A stretch of DNA of 20,760 bases from Ruminococcaceae bacterium UBA5396 (GCA_002410715.1 DHOG01000166.1:1-20760); one strand, 5' to 3'; positions 1 to 6,702 are shown, counted from the stretch's first letter. The notes: a model not told the origin generated them from the letters alone. Numbers and translations are program-made.

Positions 1-2
1 AA

Positions 3-293
3 ATCCCCTTTTCCTCTCTTACTATGCAGGAATTAGAAAGCCTATATACAGAGGATGTGTATTCCCTTGACACACATACCTTTCAAGTACTTGGCTTTGA
101 GATTCAAGTGCGTGATTGGCTTTTAGGCGAAGCAATCAGCATGCTAACAGAGCAACGCCAAATAATCACCCTATTAGCCTATTCTCTTGGTTTCTCCGAT
201 AAGCAAATTGGTGAAATAGCGAACCTTGTGCGCAGTACCGTACAATATCAGCGAAAAAGTTCCCTGAAGCAGATAAAAAAGTATTTGGAGTAA
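3..293 (+). CDS. Sigma-70 family RNA polymerase sigma factor, C-terminal part (5' end outside window)
   Basis: The reading frame is open from the first bases of the window, so the start lies upstream; ATG 24 is probably internal. The visible 97 residues end in a region-4-type helix-turn-helix: 'LTEQRQIITLLAYSLGFSDK' followed by 'QIGEIANLVRSTVQYQRKSS'. This is the pattern of the short sigma factors in Tn916/Tn1549-like conjugative elements. Region 4 recognises the -35 box, and in such elements the protein is thought to activate element genes. The stop TAA (291-293) is 7 nt before the GTG of the next gene, so the two are probably co-transcribed. The sigma-factor family is clear from the sequence; the regulatory role is inferred from related elements. 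Confidence 0.8.
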   Translation: MPFSSLTMQELESLYTEDVYSLDTHTFQVLGFEIQVRDWLLGEAISMLTEQRQIITLLAYSLGFSDKQIGEIANLVRSTVQYQRKSSLKQIKKYLE

Positions 294-300
294 CATTCGC

Positions 301-536
301 GTGAATAGGCACCATCATAAAAAATATGGACTAGTCCCTTATCAAACCCTAGTGTTAGCTACGCAGGGTAATATAGAGGCCATTGATGTCGTTCTACAGC
401 ACTACAAGGGCTATATCATTACTTTGGCCATGAAACAGGTGTATGTGGCAGTTCTTACTGCATCGTGGACGATGCCCTCCGTTGCCGATTGGAAACAAAG
501 CTTATCACCACGATCCTAAACTTCAAAACTGCCTAA
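301..536 (+). pseudogene. ICE helix-turn-helix protein gene, frameshifted
   Basis: The gene starts at GTG 301 and reads 'MNRHHHKKYGLVPYQTLVLA', continuing to YIITLAMKQVY at about 442-444. This matches the small helix-turn-helix proteins that follow the sigma gene in Tn916/Tn1549-like elements. Past codon 48 this frame turns into unrelated residues and stops at 519. Another forward frame, from about 447, reads 'YCIVDDALRCRLETKLITTI' and ends LNFKTA at TAA 534-536, which is the expected family C-terminus. A small deletion near 442-449 that shifts the frame best explains both halves. A full-length protein cannot be made without frameshifting. It is listed as a pseudogene although a truncated product from 301 may still be produced. 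Confidence 0.75.
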
Positions 537-985
537 GCCGAGCTATCCTAAGACGGAATTCTAACGTAATCCGTCTTAAAGATATCCGTACCTTTACAAT
601 CGAATATCCAGCCGATCAGATACCTTTGCCATATGGAGAGCAAAGCGGCATATGCGCCAAGACTGCCTGCGGGTGAAAGCCCGTCAAAACGATAACATCA
701 AAGGCACGAGCGATACCATCCCTGCCGCAAGGGAATGGCAGCACCATTCCTTGCCTTGACCCATATGGTCTTATAATGATACTTCTTGAAGCCCGTCCAT
801 AGGGGGGGTGGCTGAAATGCCAATGTGGCCATAGCTGTGGCCAGTCTAATCGGTTGCCCGCACACACCGGGGAGTAGTGTCGAATAGGTGTGAAAAGATA
901 TCCAATCCTCGATGGCGGCAGGGAGAACCGCCCCGGATATTCTGATTAAGAATAGGCCAACGCTTACAGTGCAACCTTCTCCAGT
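537..985 (+). other. Gene-free, hairpin-rich region; candidate structured RNA or cis element
   Basis: No open frame here has a ribosome binding site or a recognisable product. The region holds several stems: 549-578 (9 bp); 670-683, CGGGT-GAAA-GCCCG with a GNRA loop; 727-754, GCAAGG-G-AATGG with loop CAGCA and CCATTCCTTGC, 11 bp with one bulged G; 826-843, TGGCCA/TGGCCA; and 914-932, GGCGG/CCGCC. The 10-mer CCAGTCTAAT occurs at 841-850 and again at 981-990. The density of stems and the GNRA loop suggest a conserved RNA or a DNA site used in recombination. I do not recognise a named family. The plus strand is assumed from the neighbouring genes. Confidence 0.4.
549..578 (+). repeat. Inverted repeat just after the HTH gene
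   Basis: TAAGACGGA (549-557) and TCCGTCTTA (570-578) form a perfect 9-bp stem, and AT pairing can extend it inwards. It lies 12 nt after the corrected end of the HTH gene. There is no T-run after the right arm, so it is a stem-loop or operator rather than a classical intrinsic terminator. Confidence 0.6.
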
Positions 986-999
986 CTAATGAACAGACC

Positions 1000-1024
1000 A
1001 CATCGGGCCAACTTGGCCCGATGT
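1000..1024. repeat. Element palindrome, copy 1 of 4
   Basis: The 25-nt palindrome has perfect 12-nt arms around one central base (C1012). Its core is TCGGGCCAACTTGGCCCGA and its outer bases are ACA/TGT. Related copies lie at 14230-14254, 17405-17429 and 18748-18774. There is no T-tract after it. Copy 1 lies 63 nt upstream of the small gene at 1088. Confidence 0.85.
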
Positions 1025-1033
1025 CCGAAAAAC

Positions 1034-1060
1034 GGGGAAGCGGATTTTTCCGACTTCCCC
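1034..1060 (+). promoter_or_regulatory. Stem-loop in the leader of the 45-aa gene
   Basis: GGGGAAG (1034-1040) pairs with CTTCCCC (1054-1060), and CGGA/TCCG pairs inside around a T-rich loop. It follows palindrome copy 1 by 9 nt and ends about 15 nt before the AAGGAGG of the next gene. It could be a transcript-processing or attenuator stem. No U-run follows, so a terminator is less likely. Confidence 0.5.
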
Positions 1061-1087
1061 TTATGGCCAACGAAGGAGGTTCTTTCA

Positions 1088-1225
1088 ATGGTACAACAAA
1101 CGCTTACCCTTTATATCTGCGGCATTCCTGTTCGTATTACCTTTGCTCCCGATATGAATACGGATATTCTGGAAGGAGCCAAACAAATGCTGCTCACTCA
1201 TTACGAGCAGCGAAATAATGATTAG
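1088..1225 (+). CDS. Small conserved ICE protein upstream of the recombinase, 45 aa
   Basis: The ATG at 1088 is chosen because GAAGGAGG lies about 8 nt upstream; the frame is open further upstream to 989 but without a ribosome binding site. The product has beta-like segments, 'TLTLYICGIPVRITFAPD', followed by the helix ILEGAKQMLLTHYEQ. Small genes of this kind commonly sit just before the serine recombinase of Tn1549-like elements. The position suggests a recombination accessory (excisionase-like) protein, but nothing in the sequence proves that. It is AT-balanced like the ICE backbone and separated from the recombinase by 137 nt. Confidence 0.6.
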   Translation: MVQQTLTLYICGIPVRITFAPDMNTDILEGAKQMLLTHYEQRNND

Positions 1226-1362
1226 ATCAGCATCCTTGCATCCTTCTCCCCTATCCTTCATAATGAAGTTGCGTGGACGGACGCAGATGTACCTTGAAAA
1301 CTGCATAGATGGTTTGAAGCATAATTTGTCCGTAGGCAACGACGATCTTAAGAGGACAGATT

Positions 1363-2709
1363 ATGCCTAATACACAATCTATTTTGAATATCCAAGCGGT
1401 AGAGAATCAGAACCGCGTTTACTGCCTATACCGTGTCTCCACGCTGGGCCAGGTAGATAAGCTCCGGGATGATATCCCCATGCAGCGTACGGCCTGCCGG
1501 AAATTCATCGAAGAACAGCATTGGACGCTAGTAGATGAATTGGATGAAAAGGGCGTATCCGGCTACAAGGTTTCTGCAAAAGACCGGGACGCTATCCAGG
1601 AATTACAGGAACGAGCCTTGCGCCGTGAGTTTGATATCCTTCTGGTGTTCATGTTTGATCGGCTAGGCCGTATCGAAAGCGAAACGCCGTTCATTGTTGA
1701 ATGGTTCGTCCAGCATGGCGTCCGGGTCTGGAGCGTAAGGGAAGGCGAGCAGCGGTTTGAATCCCATGTGGACAAGCTCACCAACTATATCCGCTTCTGG
1801 CAAGCCGCCGGGGAAAGTGAAAAGACTTCTATTCGCATCCGTACCCACTTGGAACAGCTTGCGGAAGAAGGCCGCTACCACGGCGGCACGGCCCCTTATG
1901 GATATGAGAGCGTCCACCTTGGCCGCCTTAACAAGCACGGGTTGCCTGTCAAGGATTTGCGTTGTATTCCCGAAGAAGCCACCATTGTGCAGCTCATCTT
2001 TGAGAAGTATGTCAAGGATGGCATGGGAACCCACACCATCGGCAACTACCTATATGACATGGGTATTGCCTGCCGGAGCGGGAAGGTATTCATAAATACA
2101 ACCATTCGGCACATGTTGGGCCGTATAACCTATACGGGCCGTATCAAGTGTGGGGAAGTAATAACAGAACCATTGCCACATTTGCGGATTATTGAAGATG
2201 ATCTGTTTGAACGGGCTCAGGAACTTCTTACAGCCCGGTCAAAAGCCTTTTCAGAGAACCGCACGGTTCCCCGGCTCACGCTTGGCTCTACCCTGCTTTT
2301 TGGAAACATCTATTGCGCCCATTGCGGCGGCAAGCTGGTTGCTACCACCAATCTCCGAAGATATGTTCTTGCCGATGGCACGGTAAACGTATCCCGTATC
2401 CACCGCTATGCATGCTATAACAAGGTACGTCACCGCGCCCTATGCACGGGCCAGAGCGGCTACACGGCCAAGAAGATTGATGATGTAATCGATCAGCTTA
2501 TCCGTAAGGTGCTTCACAAGTGTAAGGATATGCCAGCGGAGCCTTTAGTAAAAATGCGCTTGGCTACCAAGATCGCGGAGAGCGAAGCCCTCCAAAAGAA
2601 GGCCAGGGTCGATATGGAAACCGCTACTGCCGAAATGAGCAAACTACAAGAAGAAGTATTTCGGGTTATACGGGGTGAGAGCGCCCTTCCCCAAAGCGTC
2701 CTGGCATAA
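1363..2709 (+). CDS. Large serine recombinase (ICE integrase), cut by an in-frame stop
   Basis: This is the site-specific recombinase expected to integrate and excise the ICE. The N-terminal resolvase domain has YRVSTLGQ at residues 23-30, with Ser26 as the likely nucleophile, and FDRLGR at 98-103. A recombinase domain follows (APYGY, about 177). A zinc ribbon has Cys318 and Cys321 (CAHC), Cys351 and Cys361. A coiled-coil segment then begins. AAGAGG upstream supports ATG 1363. The frame stops at TAA 2707-2709, inside the coiled coil. The missing C-terminus continues in the same frame to 3006, so the intact protein would have been about 547 aa. The catalytic and zinc domains are complete, but loss of the coiled-coil end usually impairs large serine recombinases. 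Function is therefore doubtful. Confidence 0.9.
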   Translation: MPNTQSILNIQAVENQNRVYCLYRVSTLGQVDKLRDDIPMQRTACRKFIEEQHWTLVDELDEKGVSGYKVSAKDRDAIQELQERALRREFDILLVFMFDRLGRIESETPFIVEWFVQHGVRVWSVREGEQRFESHVDKLTNYIRFWQAAGESEKTSIRIRTHLEQLAEEGRYHGGTAPYGYESVHLGRLNKHGLPVKDLRCIPEEATIVQLIFEKYVKDGMGTHTIGNYLYDMGIACRSGKVFINTTIRHMLGRITYTGRIKCGEVITEPLPHLRIIEDDLFERAQELLTARSKAFSENRTVPRLTLGSTLLFGNIYCAHCGGKLVATTNLRRYVLADGTVNVSRIHRYACYNKVRHRALCTGQSGYTAKKIDDVIDQLIRKVLHKCKDMPAEPLVKMRLATKIAESEALQKKARVDMETATAEMSKLQEEVFRVIRGESALPQSVLA

Positions 2710-3006
2710 ATGCTTAAAGTATCCGAAAGCAAGGTTGCAGAGGTTTCTAAGCGGTATATGGATGCCTGTGAGAGCGTTCGGGATGTAGACAGGCTGTGCA
2801 GCGATATGGGCAAGCAGATCAGCCAGCTTCAAAGCTGGAGCGCCCTATATAACGATGCGGAGCCTTCGGTTAAGAAGATGATCGCTACTTCCCTTATCTC
2901 GCGGGTTACAGTATCCAAGGACTACTCCCTGGACATTCAATTTAATATTTCTTACGAACAGTTCCTTAGTGAATCTGAAAAAAATATAATGGCTAACTTG
3001 GCCTAA
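2710..3006 (+). CDS. Detached C-terminal tail of the serine recombinase
   Basis: This is the in-frame continuation of the recombinase. An ATG directly follows the TAA, so the junction reads TAAATG. The 98 residues contain a helical segment and then 'EPSVKKMIATSLISRVTVSK' and the ending FNISYEQFLSES, the normal C-terminal signature of ICE large serine recombinases. There is no ribosome binding site in front of the ATG. Production would need stop readthrough or re-initiation at the adjacent ATG. The simplest reading is one gene with a nonsense mutation; two interacting polypeptides remain possible. Confidence 0.7.
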   Translation: MLKVSESKVAEVSKRYMDACESVRDVDRLCSDMGKQISQLQSWSALYNDAEPSVKKMIATSLISRVTVSKDYSLDIQFNISYEQFLSESEKNIMANLA

Positions 3007-3059
3007 ACTGGCCATTAAGCGGTACACTGGCAGTACGGATTGCACCCGTTTTTAGACAT

Positions 3060-3095
3060 AAAAAACCGCCAAACCCTGGAAGATTAGGCGGTTTT
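3060..3095 (-). terminator. Intrinsic terminator, probably that of the tRNA-Ala gene
   Basis: AAAACCGCC (3062-3070) pairs with GGCGGTTTT (3087-3095). On the minus strand the stem is followed by six T (plus-strand A at 3060-3065). If the IS at 3099-5044 and one copy of its TGGT flank are removed, the minus strand reads tRNA-Ala CCA and then this hairpin directly. It may also terminate the recombinase transcript on the plus strand. Confidence 0.7.
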
Positions 3096-3124
3096 GGTCA
3101 GACTGTCCGAAAACGGCTAATTCA

Positions 3125-3140
3125 TCGAGTCCGCTATGCT
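3125..3140 (+). repeat. 16-nt copy of the tRNA-Ala T-arm/acceptor inside the IS
   Basis: TCGAGTCCGCTATGCT just inside the left IS end is identical to the T-loop to acceptor part of the tRNA-Ala remnant. That remnant carries it on the minus strand at 5051-5066, so the two copies form an inverted repeat across the IS. A 16-nt exact match is not expected by chance in this window. Confidence 0.8.
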
Positions 3141-3241
3141 TAAATAGAGGCGAAGGGAGTCGAAAATGGCGGGGAAATGGCGGATAAACGCCGCAGAAAT
3201 GGTATAATGGAAGGGAGAAAAGTAAGGCGGGGTCTGGGGAG

Positions 3242-3832
3242 ATGGGATATATCAGGGTGCGGGAGCGAGAGCAGGAAACGCTGCTGCCGGGGAGCATCGA
3301 AGAATATGTATCGGCGGAAAATCCGGTACGGGTGATCGACGCCTTTGTGGACGGGCTGGATATGCAAGCGGCAGGGTTCGAGCGGTATGTCCCGGCCCGA
3401 ACGGGAAGGCCGACCTACGATCCAAGGGATTTGTTGAAGCTGTACCTGTACGGGTATCTGAACCGGGTACGCTCCTCCCGCATGCTCATGCGGGAATGCG
3501 GGCGAAATGTGGAACTGTTCTTTTTGCTCAACCATGCTACGCCGGATTTTCGCACCATCGCGGATTTTCGTAAGCGTAACCGCAAGGCCATCCAGGCCGT
3601 GTTTCGGGAATTCGTGGGCGTCTGCGGGGACTTGAAGCTCCTGGGGACGGACACGGCTGTGATCGACGGCACCAAGATCCGGGCCGTGAACAGCAAGAAG
3701 CACTCCTTTAACCAGGAGATTCTCAAGAAGAAGCTTGCCTATCTGGCTGCGCAGGAACAGCAGCTGGAAACGTATCTTGGAGATTTAGATACAGCGGACG
3801 AAACCGAGGAGCCCTCCCTTCTCCCTGCCTAA
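3242..3832 (+). pseudogene. IS1182-family transposase, N-terminal part (frameshifted)
   Basis: The frame starts at ATG 3242 after a G-rich ribosome binding site. It contains the InsH-type N-terminal domain (RDLLKLYLYGYLNRVRSSR) and the first catalytic aspartate region, 'LLGTDTAVIDGTKIRAVNSK'. After 'LGDLDTADETEEPS' it runs into a TAA at 3830-3832. The homologous continuation, SLPKDKAQEKLTAVRLRAKK, is in a different forward frame that is open only after 3789. The shift therefore lies between 3789 and 3832, most likely in the C/T-rich stretch around 3811-3826. A single-base indel inactivates the gene unless +1 frameshifting occurs; most IS1182 members have a single frame. Confidence 0.85.
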
Positions 3833-3956
3833 GGATAAGGCGCAGGAAAAGCTCACAGCCGTACGACTGCGTGCGAAGAAGTACCGGGGCTACCGGGAGC
3901 ATCTGCGCAAAACCGGTGAAAAGCAGGTTCTGGAAACCGATCCCGAGGCTTACACC

Positions 3957-4931
3957 ATGCACACCAAGGACGGACTCTTTCCCTGCTACAACATTCAGAC
4001 CGCCGTAGAGGATAAGAACCACATCATCACCGCCTTCCTTACTACCAACCTCAACAACGACCAGGGCCAGCTGCACAGTACCGCGGAAGAAGCCCGCAAA
4101 GCCGTGGGTGTGGATTCCATCCATGTGATTGCGGACAGGGGTTACGAGAGCAGGCCGGATATCGAGCATTGCATGCTGGATGGGATCATCCCGGATGTGG
4201 GCTTCAAGTACGACAAGGATGAACGCATCCATGTGATCGACTACGTTCCAACGGATATCACCCCGGAGCTTCGGGCATCTTCCAAGCCCGCCGACATCCG
4301 CACCTGTCTCCACGCGGGCGTCCTACCCGACTGCTACAAAAACAGCAGCATCCGGGTGGAACTGCAACACCTGGGCGATATGAGCTGCTTCCTCCGGCAC
4401 AGAGACGGGCGGGTGACCTGCCCCATGGGCAGGGAGTTATTCAAGCGCACCACCCGGGCCAATGGCGGCCCAGACTATTCTAGCCACGAGGCCTGCCGCA
4501 CCTGTCCCAACCGCTGCACCCAGAGCAAGGGAACCAAGACCGTTCGCTTTGGCCCGGATACGGTTTACGTGCCGGTGGTTATGTACGGCAGCAGCCGTTA
4601 TGATCTCCAGCCCCTTCCCCAAAACCCGCCGCCCCCCCCAGGCAACAACTTCAACCGTCTCCCCAAAGAACCCGCCCGGGTCATGCTCTACCTGCACCGC
4701 AACGATTCCCTCCAGCAGCACCGCAAAACCGTGGTCGAACATCCCTTCGGTACGATCAAGTGGTATGACGGGGCTTACCACTTCCTCTGCAAGGGCAAGG
4801 AGATGGTAAGCGCGGAAACCGCCCTGGCCTTCACGGCCTACAACCTAAGGCGGGCGATCAAGTTGGTGGGAACAGAAGCGTTGCTGCGGTATTTCCACGC
4901 AAAGAAGAAACTAATTAACGGAACAATATAG
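3957..4931 (+). pseudogene. IS1182-family transposase, C-terminal catalytic part (frameshifted)
   Basis: This is the continuation of the transposase after the shift. The homologous frame actually begins near 3789, with the first ATG at 3957. It holds 'MHTKDGLFPCYNIQTAVEDK', the second catalytic aspartate in HVIADRGYES, a Cys-rich insert (CRTCPNRC), and the catalytic glutamate in 'VVEHPFGTIKWYDGAYHFLC' with the NLRRAI ending. All three acidic residues are therefore present across the two frames. The protein would cut and rejoin the IS ends if made whole. No other copy is visible in the window, so any mobility would have to come from another transposase. Confidence 0.85.
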
Positions 4932-5011
4932 AAACAATTCAGGGAGGTCTATCTGCCGATTTTAAAAAACAGCTGTATTTATCCGTTTTGTATGCCACGA
5001 ATAGAAAAAGA

Positions 5012-5040
5012 CCGTCTGAAATTTACGGCTTTTCAGACGG
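5012..5040 (-). terminator. Hairpin at the right end of the IS
   Basis: CCGTCTGAAA (5012-5021) and TTTCAGACGG (5031-5040) form a 10-bp stem. On the minus strand the stem is followed by TCTTTTTC, a weak U-run. It overlaps the right terminal repeat. It may stop transcription entering the IS from the tRNA side. Confidence 0.5.
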
Positions 5041-5044
5041 ACTG

Positions 5045-5101
5045 TGGTGGAGCATAGCGGACTCGAACCGCTGACATCCACACTGCCAGTGTGGCACTCT
5101 A
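5045..5101 (-). tRNA. tRNA-Ala(GGC), 5' part missing
   Basis: On the minus strand there is a complete anticodon arm (5078-5094; loop CTGGCAG, anticodon GGC), a 5-nt variable loop, a T-arm (5056-5072, AGCGG-TTCGAGT-CCGCT), the acceptor 3' strand ATGCTCC, discriminator A and encoded CCA (5045-5047). U70 fits the G3:U70 identity pair of tRNA-Ala. Upstream only GAGT and TA of the D-arm remain, and no 5' acceptor GGRGCAT is found nearby. The gene is broken in the D-loop near 5101. This is the pattern of a displaced 3' tRNA end left by an island that integrated into a tRNA gene. It is followed directly by the IS. Confidence 0.75.
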
Positions 5102-5104
5102 GCG

Positions 5105-5153
5105 AATGACCGTAGAACACAGAGTAAAGTCCTGTGCTCTACGGTCATTTTTT
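5105..5153 (+). terminator. Strong intrinsic terminator
   Basis: The arms are AATGACCGTAGAACACAG (5105-5122) and CTGTGCTCTACGGTCATT (5132-5149), which pair at 17 of 18 positions. They are followed by a run of T to 5153. It begins 4 nt from the break of the tRNA-Ala remnant. It would stop plus-strand transcription leaving the IS. Confidence 0.8.
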
Positions 5154-5285
5154 ATGCTTTAAACCTGAGAAGCGCCTGAATATCTAGTATTTTTAGATGA
5201 ATCAGAAAACTTAGTCCCTTCTAAAAATCCACTTTTTTATATCCGCTTTTTGAGCAAAAAAGAACCTAACTCTTCATACTGCTAG

Positions 5286-5320
5286 TGCGTTGCCCCTACC
5301 GATTGAGCTAATACCGTACT
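5286..5320 (-). tRNA. Degenerate tRNA 5'-half fragment
   Basis: The minus strand reads TTAGCTCAATCGGTAGGGGC, which resembles a tRNA D-arm (position-8/9 bases, GCTC, D-loop AATCGGTA), followed by AACGCACTAGCAG resembling the 5' side of an anticodon arm. The D-stem is mispaired (GCTC with GGGG), and no T-arm or CCA follows. It is a remnant at best. The rest of 5154-5414 contains no gene that I can support. Confidence 0.35.
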
Positions 5321-5414
5321 AAAGGGAAAGGGGGCGGATAAAGCATTACACTACTCTTATGTACCGTGGAGTTCTACTAATCTATTTGTAAAGCCTTCTG
5401 TCCTCGCTGAAGGA

Positions 5415-6440
5415 CTATAGCCTATCAAAAATAATACTTTGTCGCAGAGCAGAATCTAGCTTTCGATTCTTCTCATCAACATGGAAAATCCCACGTTCTT
5501 CATCGAGTAATTCTTGGCAGTGTCCACATACATCTTGAGAATAGCCAGTAAACTCCATTACCAAATTAAAAGGAACATTATTTTTCAATAATTGCATTAG
5601 GGCATATTTCGCTATTGATGTTGCCTTTTTGTTTCCAATTACTTGTTCCAATACTAAGAACATTTTTGCATTCATCCAGTTCTTATTACTTTGAAGATCA
5701 ATAAACAGCCTATTATCCAAAGCATTATCGGATATAATCTCTTTCCGCACTAATATATATTTTTTCATTTGCCTAGATAGACCATCAGGCAGATGAACAC
5801 CGTATCCATTAATAGTTATCTTGTTAAGCTCTGCATCATAATCATCAATACTTAATTCACTTAGCACTTTATTTTTAGTTCCATAGAGCAAAACAAATTT
5901 TGAGATAAGCGAAGAAATATATAATGAAAAAACGCCGTTATTTTTTCCATTTAAAACTTCCTGGACAGTTGGCTGATCCAAATTCTTATCGCAAGTAGCT
6001 AATAAGCATGAGCATTGCATCTCGCTTATGGGCATTGCCTCTGCCTTCTTGTTGAGGTTTAGTTCCTTACATAGAATTTCATATGCGTCCCGCAAACTTT
6101 TCTCTTTGCTATTAACGGAGAAAAACTCGTTATGTATCCCGCTATGCCCTTTTAAAAAGTCAAAGAATACTTTTAAGGCAGCAATATATGAATCGGATGT
6201 GGTTTTATATTTTATTTCATATGTAGTTATATAATAACGAACACTCTCTAATACCTCTTCGATACCGGCATCATGAAGAAAGGCACGATAACCTATTATA
6301 TTATCATAGCCTCTCTGCTCCATATATTCTTTGAACACATGGACCTTCCTCCCGTATGTTTCATATGTTCTTTCACCCTTTAATTCTCTTTGATTCTGTA
6401 CAAAGTCATCCACCACTTCTTGGAAGGGTTGTATAGGCAT
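5415..6440 (-). CDS. Tyrosine-recombinase-like protein lacking the catalytic residues
   Basis: The 341-aa protein has the layout of a tyrosine recombinase: an N-terminal SAM-like core-binding half (FVQNQRELKGERTYETYGRK, residues 13-32) and a C-terminal half resembling the catalytic fold. The active site is not conserved. The first arginine slot reads LLYGTKNKVLSEL; the HxxR slot is SIAK (about 275-278) inside TSIAKYALMQLLKNNVPF; the usual GHS is GYS (299-301); and no tyrosine follows at the expected spacing. The frame is intact and driven by a good promoter, so the change looks selected rather than decayed. It lies next to a broken tRNA-Ala gene, the usual place for an island integrase. It may be a DNA-binding regulator or a recombination directionality partner. 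The fold is likely; the function is unknown. Confidence 0.6.
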   Translation of the reverse strand: MPIQPFQEVVDDFVQNQRELKGERTYETYGRKVHVFKEYMEQRGYDNIIGYRAFLHDAGIEEVLESVRYYITTYEIKYKTTSDSYIAALKVFFDFLKGHSGIHNEFFSVNSKEKSLRDAYEILCKELNLNKKAEAMPISEMQCSCLLATCDKNLDQPTVQEVLNGKNNGVFSLYISSLISKFVLLYGTKNKVLSELSIDDYDAELNKITINGYGVHLPDGLSRQMKKYILVRKEIISDNALDNRLFIDLQSNKNWMNAKMFLVLEQVIGNKKATSIAKYALMQLLKNNVPFNLVMEFTGYSQDVCGHCQELLDEERGIFHVDEKNRKLDSALRQSIIFDRL

Positions 6441-6465
6441 AAACGTTAGTCCCCCAACTATAGCA

Positions 6466-6487
6466 TTATAGAATTAATCTTCTATAA
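6466..6487. promoter_or_regulatory. Operator-like palindrome at the integrase-like gene's start site
   Basis: TTATAGAA (6466-6473) and TTCTATAA (6480-6487) form a perfect 8-bp inverted repeat with a 6-bp spacer. It lies just downstream of the -10 box, where transcription starts. This is typical of an operator for a dimeric repressor, possibly the integrase-like protein itself. Confidence 0.55.
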
Positions 6488-6492
6488 CGCTT

Positions 6493-6521
6493 ATGATATT
6501 TTATTGAAATGCCGCTGTCAA
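6493..6521 (-). promoter_or_regulatory. Promoter of the integrase-like gene
   Basis: On the minus strand a perfect -35 TTGACA (6516-6521) and a -10 TATCAT (6493-6498) are separated by exactly 17 nt. The start codon is 53 nt beyond the -10 box. This fits a housekeeping sigma factor. Confidence 0.75.
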
Positions 6522-6702
6522 TGTGCTTTATTATAATATCATTGATCCTGCTCTTGATTTGCTTTTAGACTTGGCTAGGAAGTAAGTTCTTTTGAATTGC
6601 CCAGCTATTTTTAATTTTTTGTTATATGCTATAAAAACAGGAACGCAATCATTTGGCGATCACGTCCCCATCGTCTTGTCCATATAGCAGATAATTAACT
6701 GC

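Larger units (their letters stand above)
3099..5044 (+). mobile_element. IS1182-family insertion sequence with a frameshifted transposase
   Basis: Imperfect terminal inverted repeats start CAGACTGTCCGAAAA at 3099 on the left and, read inward from 5044 on the right, CAGTCCGTCTGAAAA. TGGT lies immediately outside both ends (3095-3098 and 5045-5048), giving a probable 4-bp target duplication. The element is 1,946 bp long. It encodes one IS1182-type transposase split over two frames. The right end also carries a hairpin, CCGTCTGAAA/TTTCAGACGG (5012-5040), that can act as a terminator or block read-in. The insertion separated the 3' end of a tRNA-Ala gene from its terminator. Confidence 0.8.

Noticed and set aside
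616..867. Open minus-strand frame of 83 codons in the hairpin-rich block
   Set aside because: It has no ribosome binding site, an odd residue mix and several strong stems inside; more likely an artefact of structured non-coding DNA.
3015..3045. GTAC-ACTGGCA-GTAC as the ICE attachment site
   Set aside because: It is near where the ICE end should be, but the inverted arms are only 4 bp and no second copy is found at the other junction.
5045..5320. The two tRNA-like fragments as halves of one tRNA split by an intron
   Set aside because: The 5' fragment's acceptor strand does not pair with ATGCTCC of the 3' fragment, and both fragments contain their own D-arm and anticodon-arm parts.
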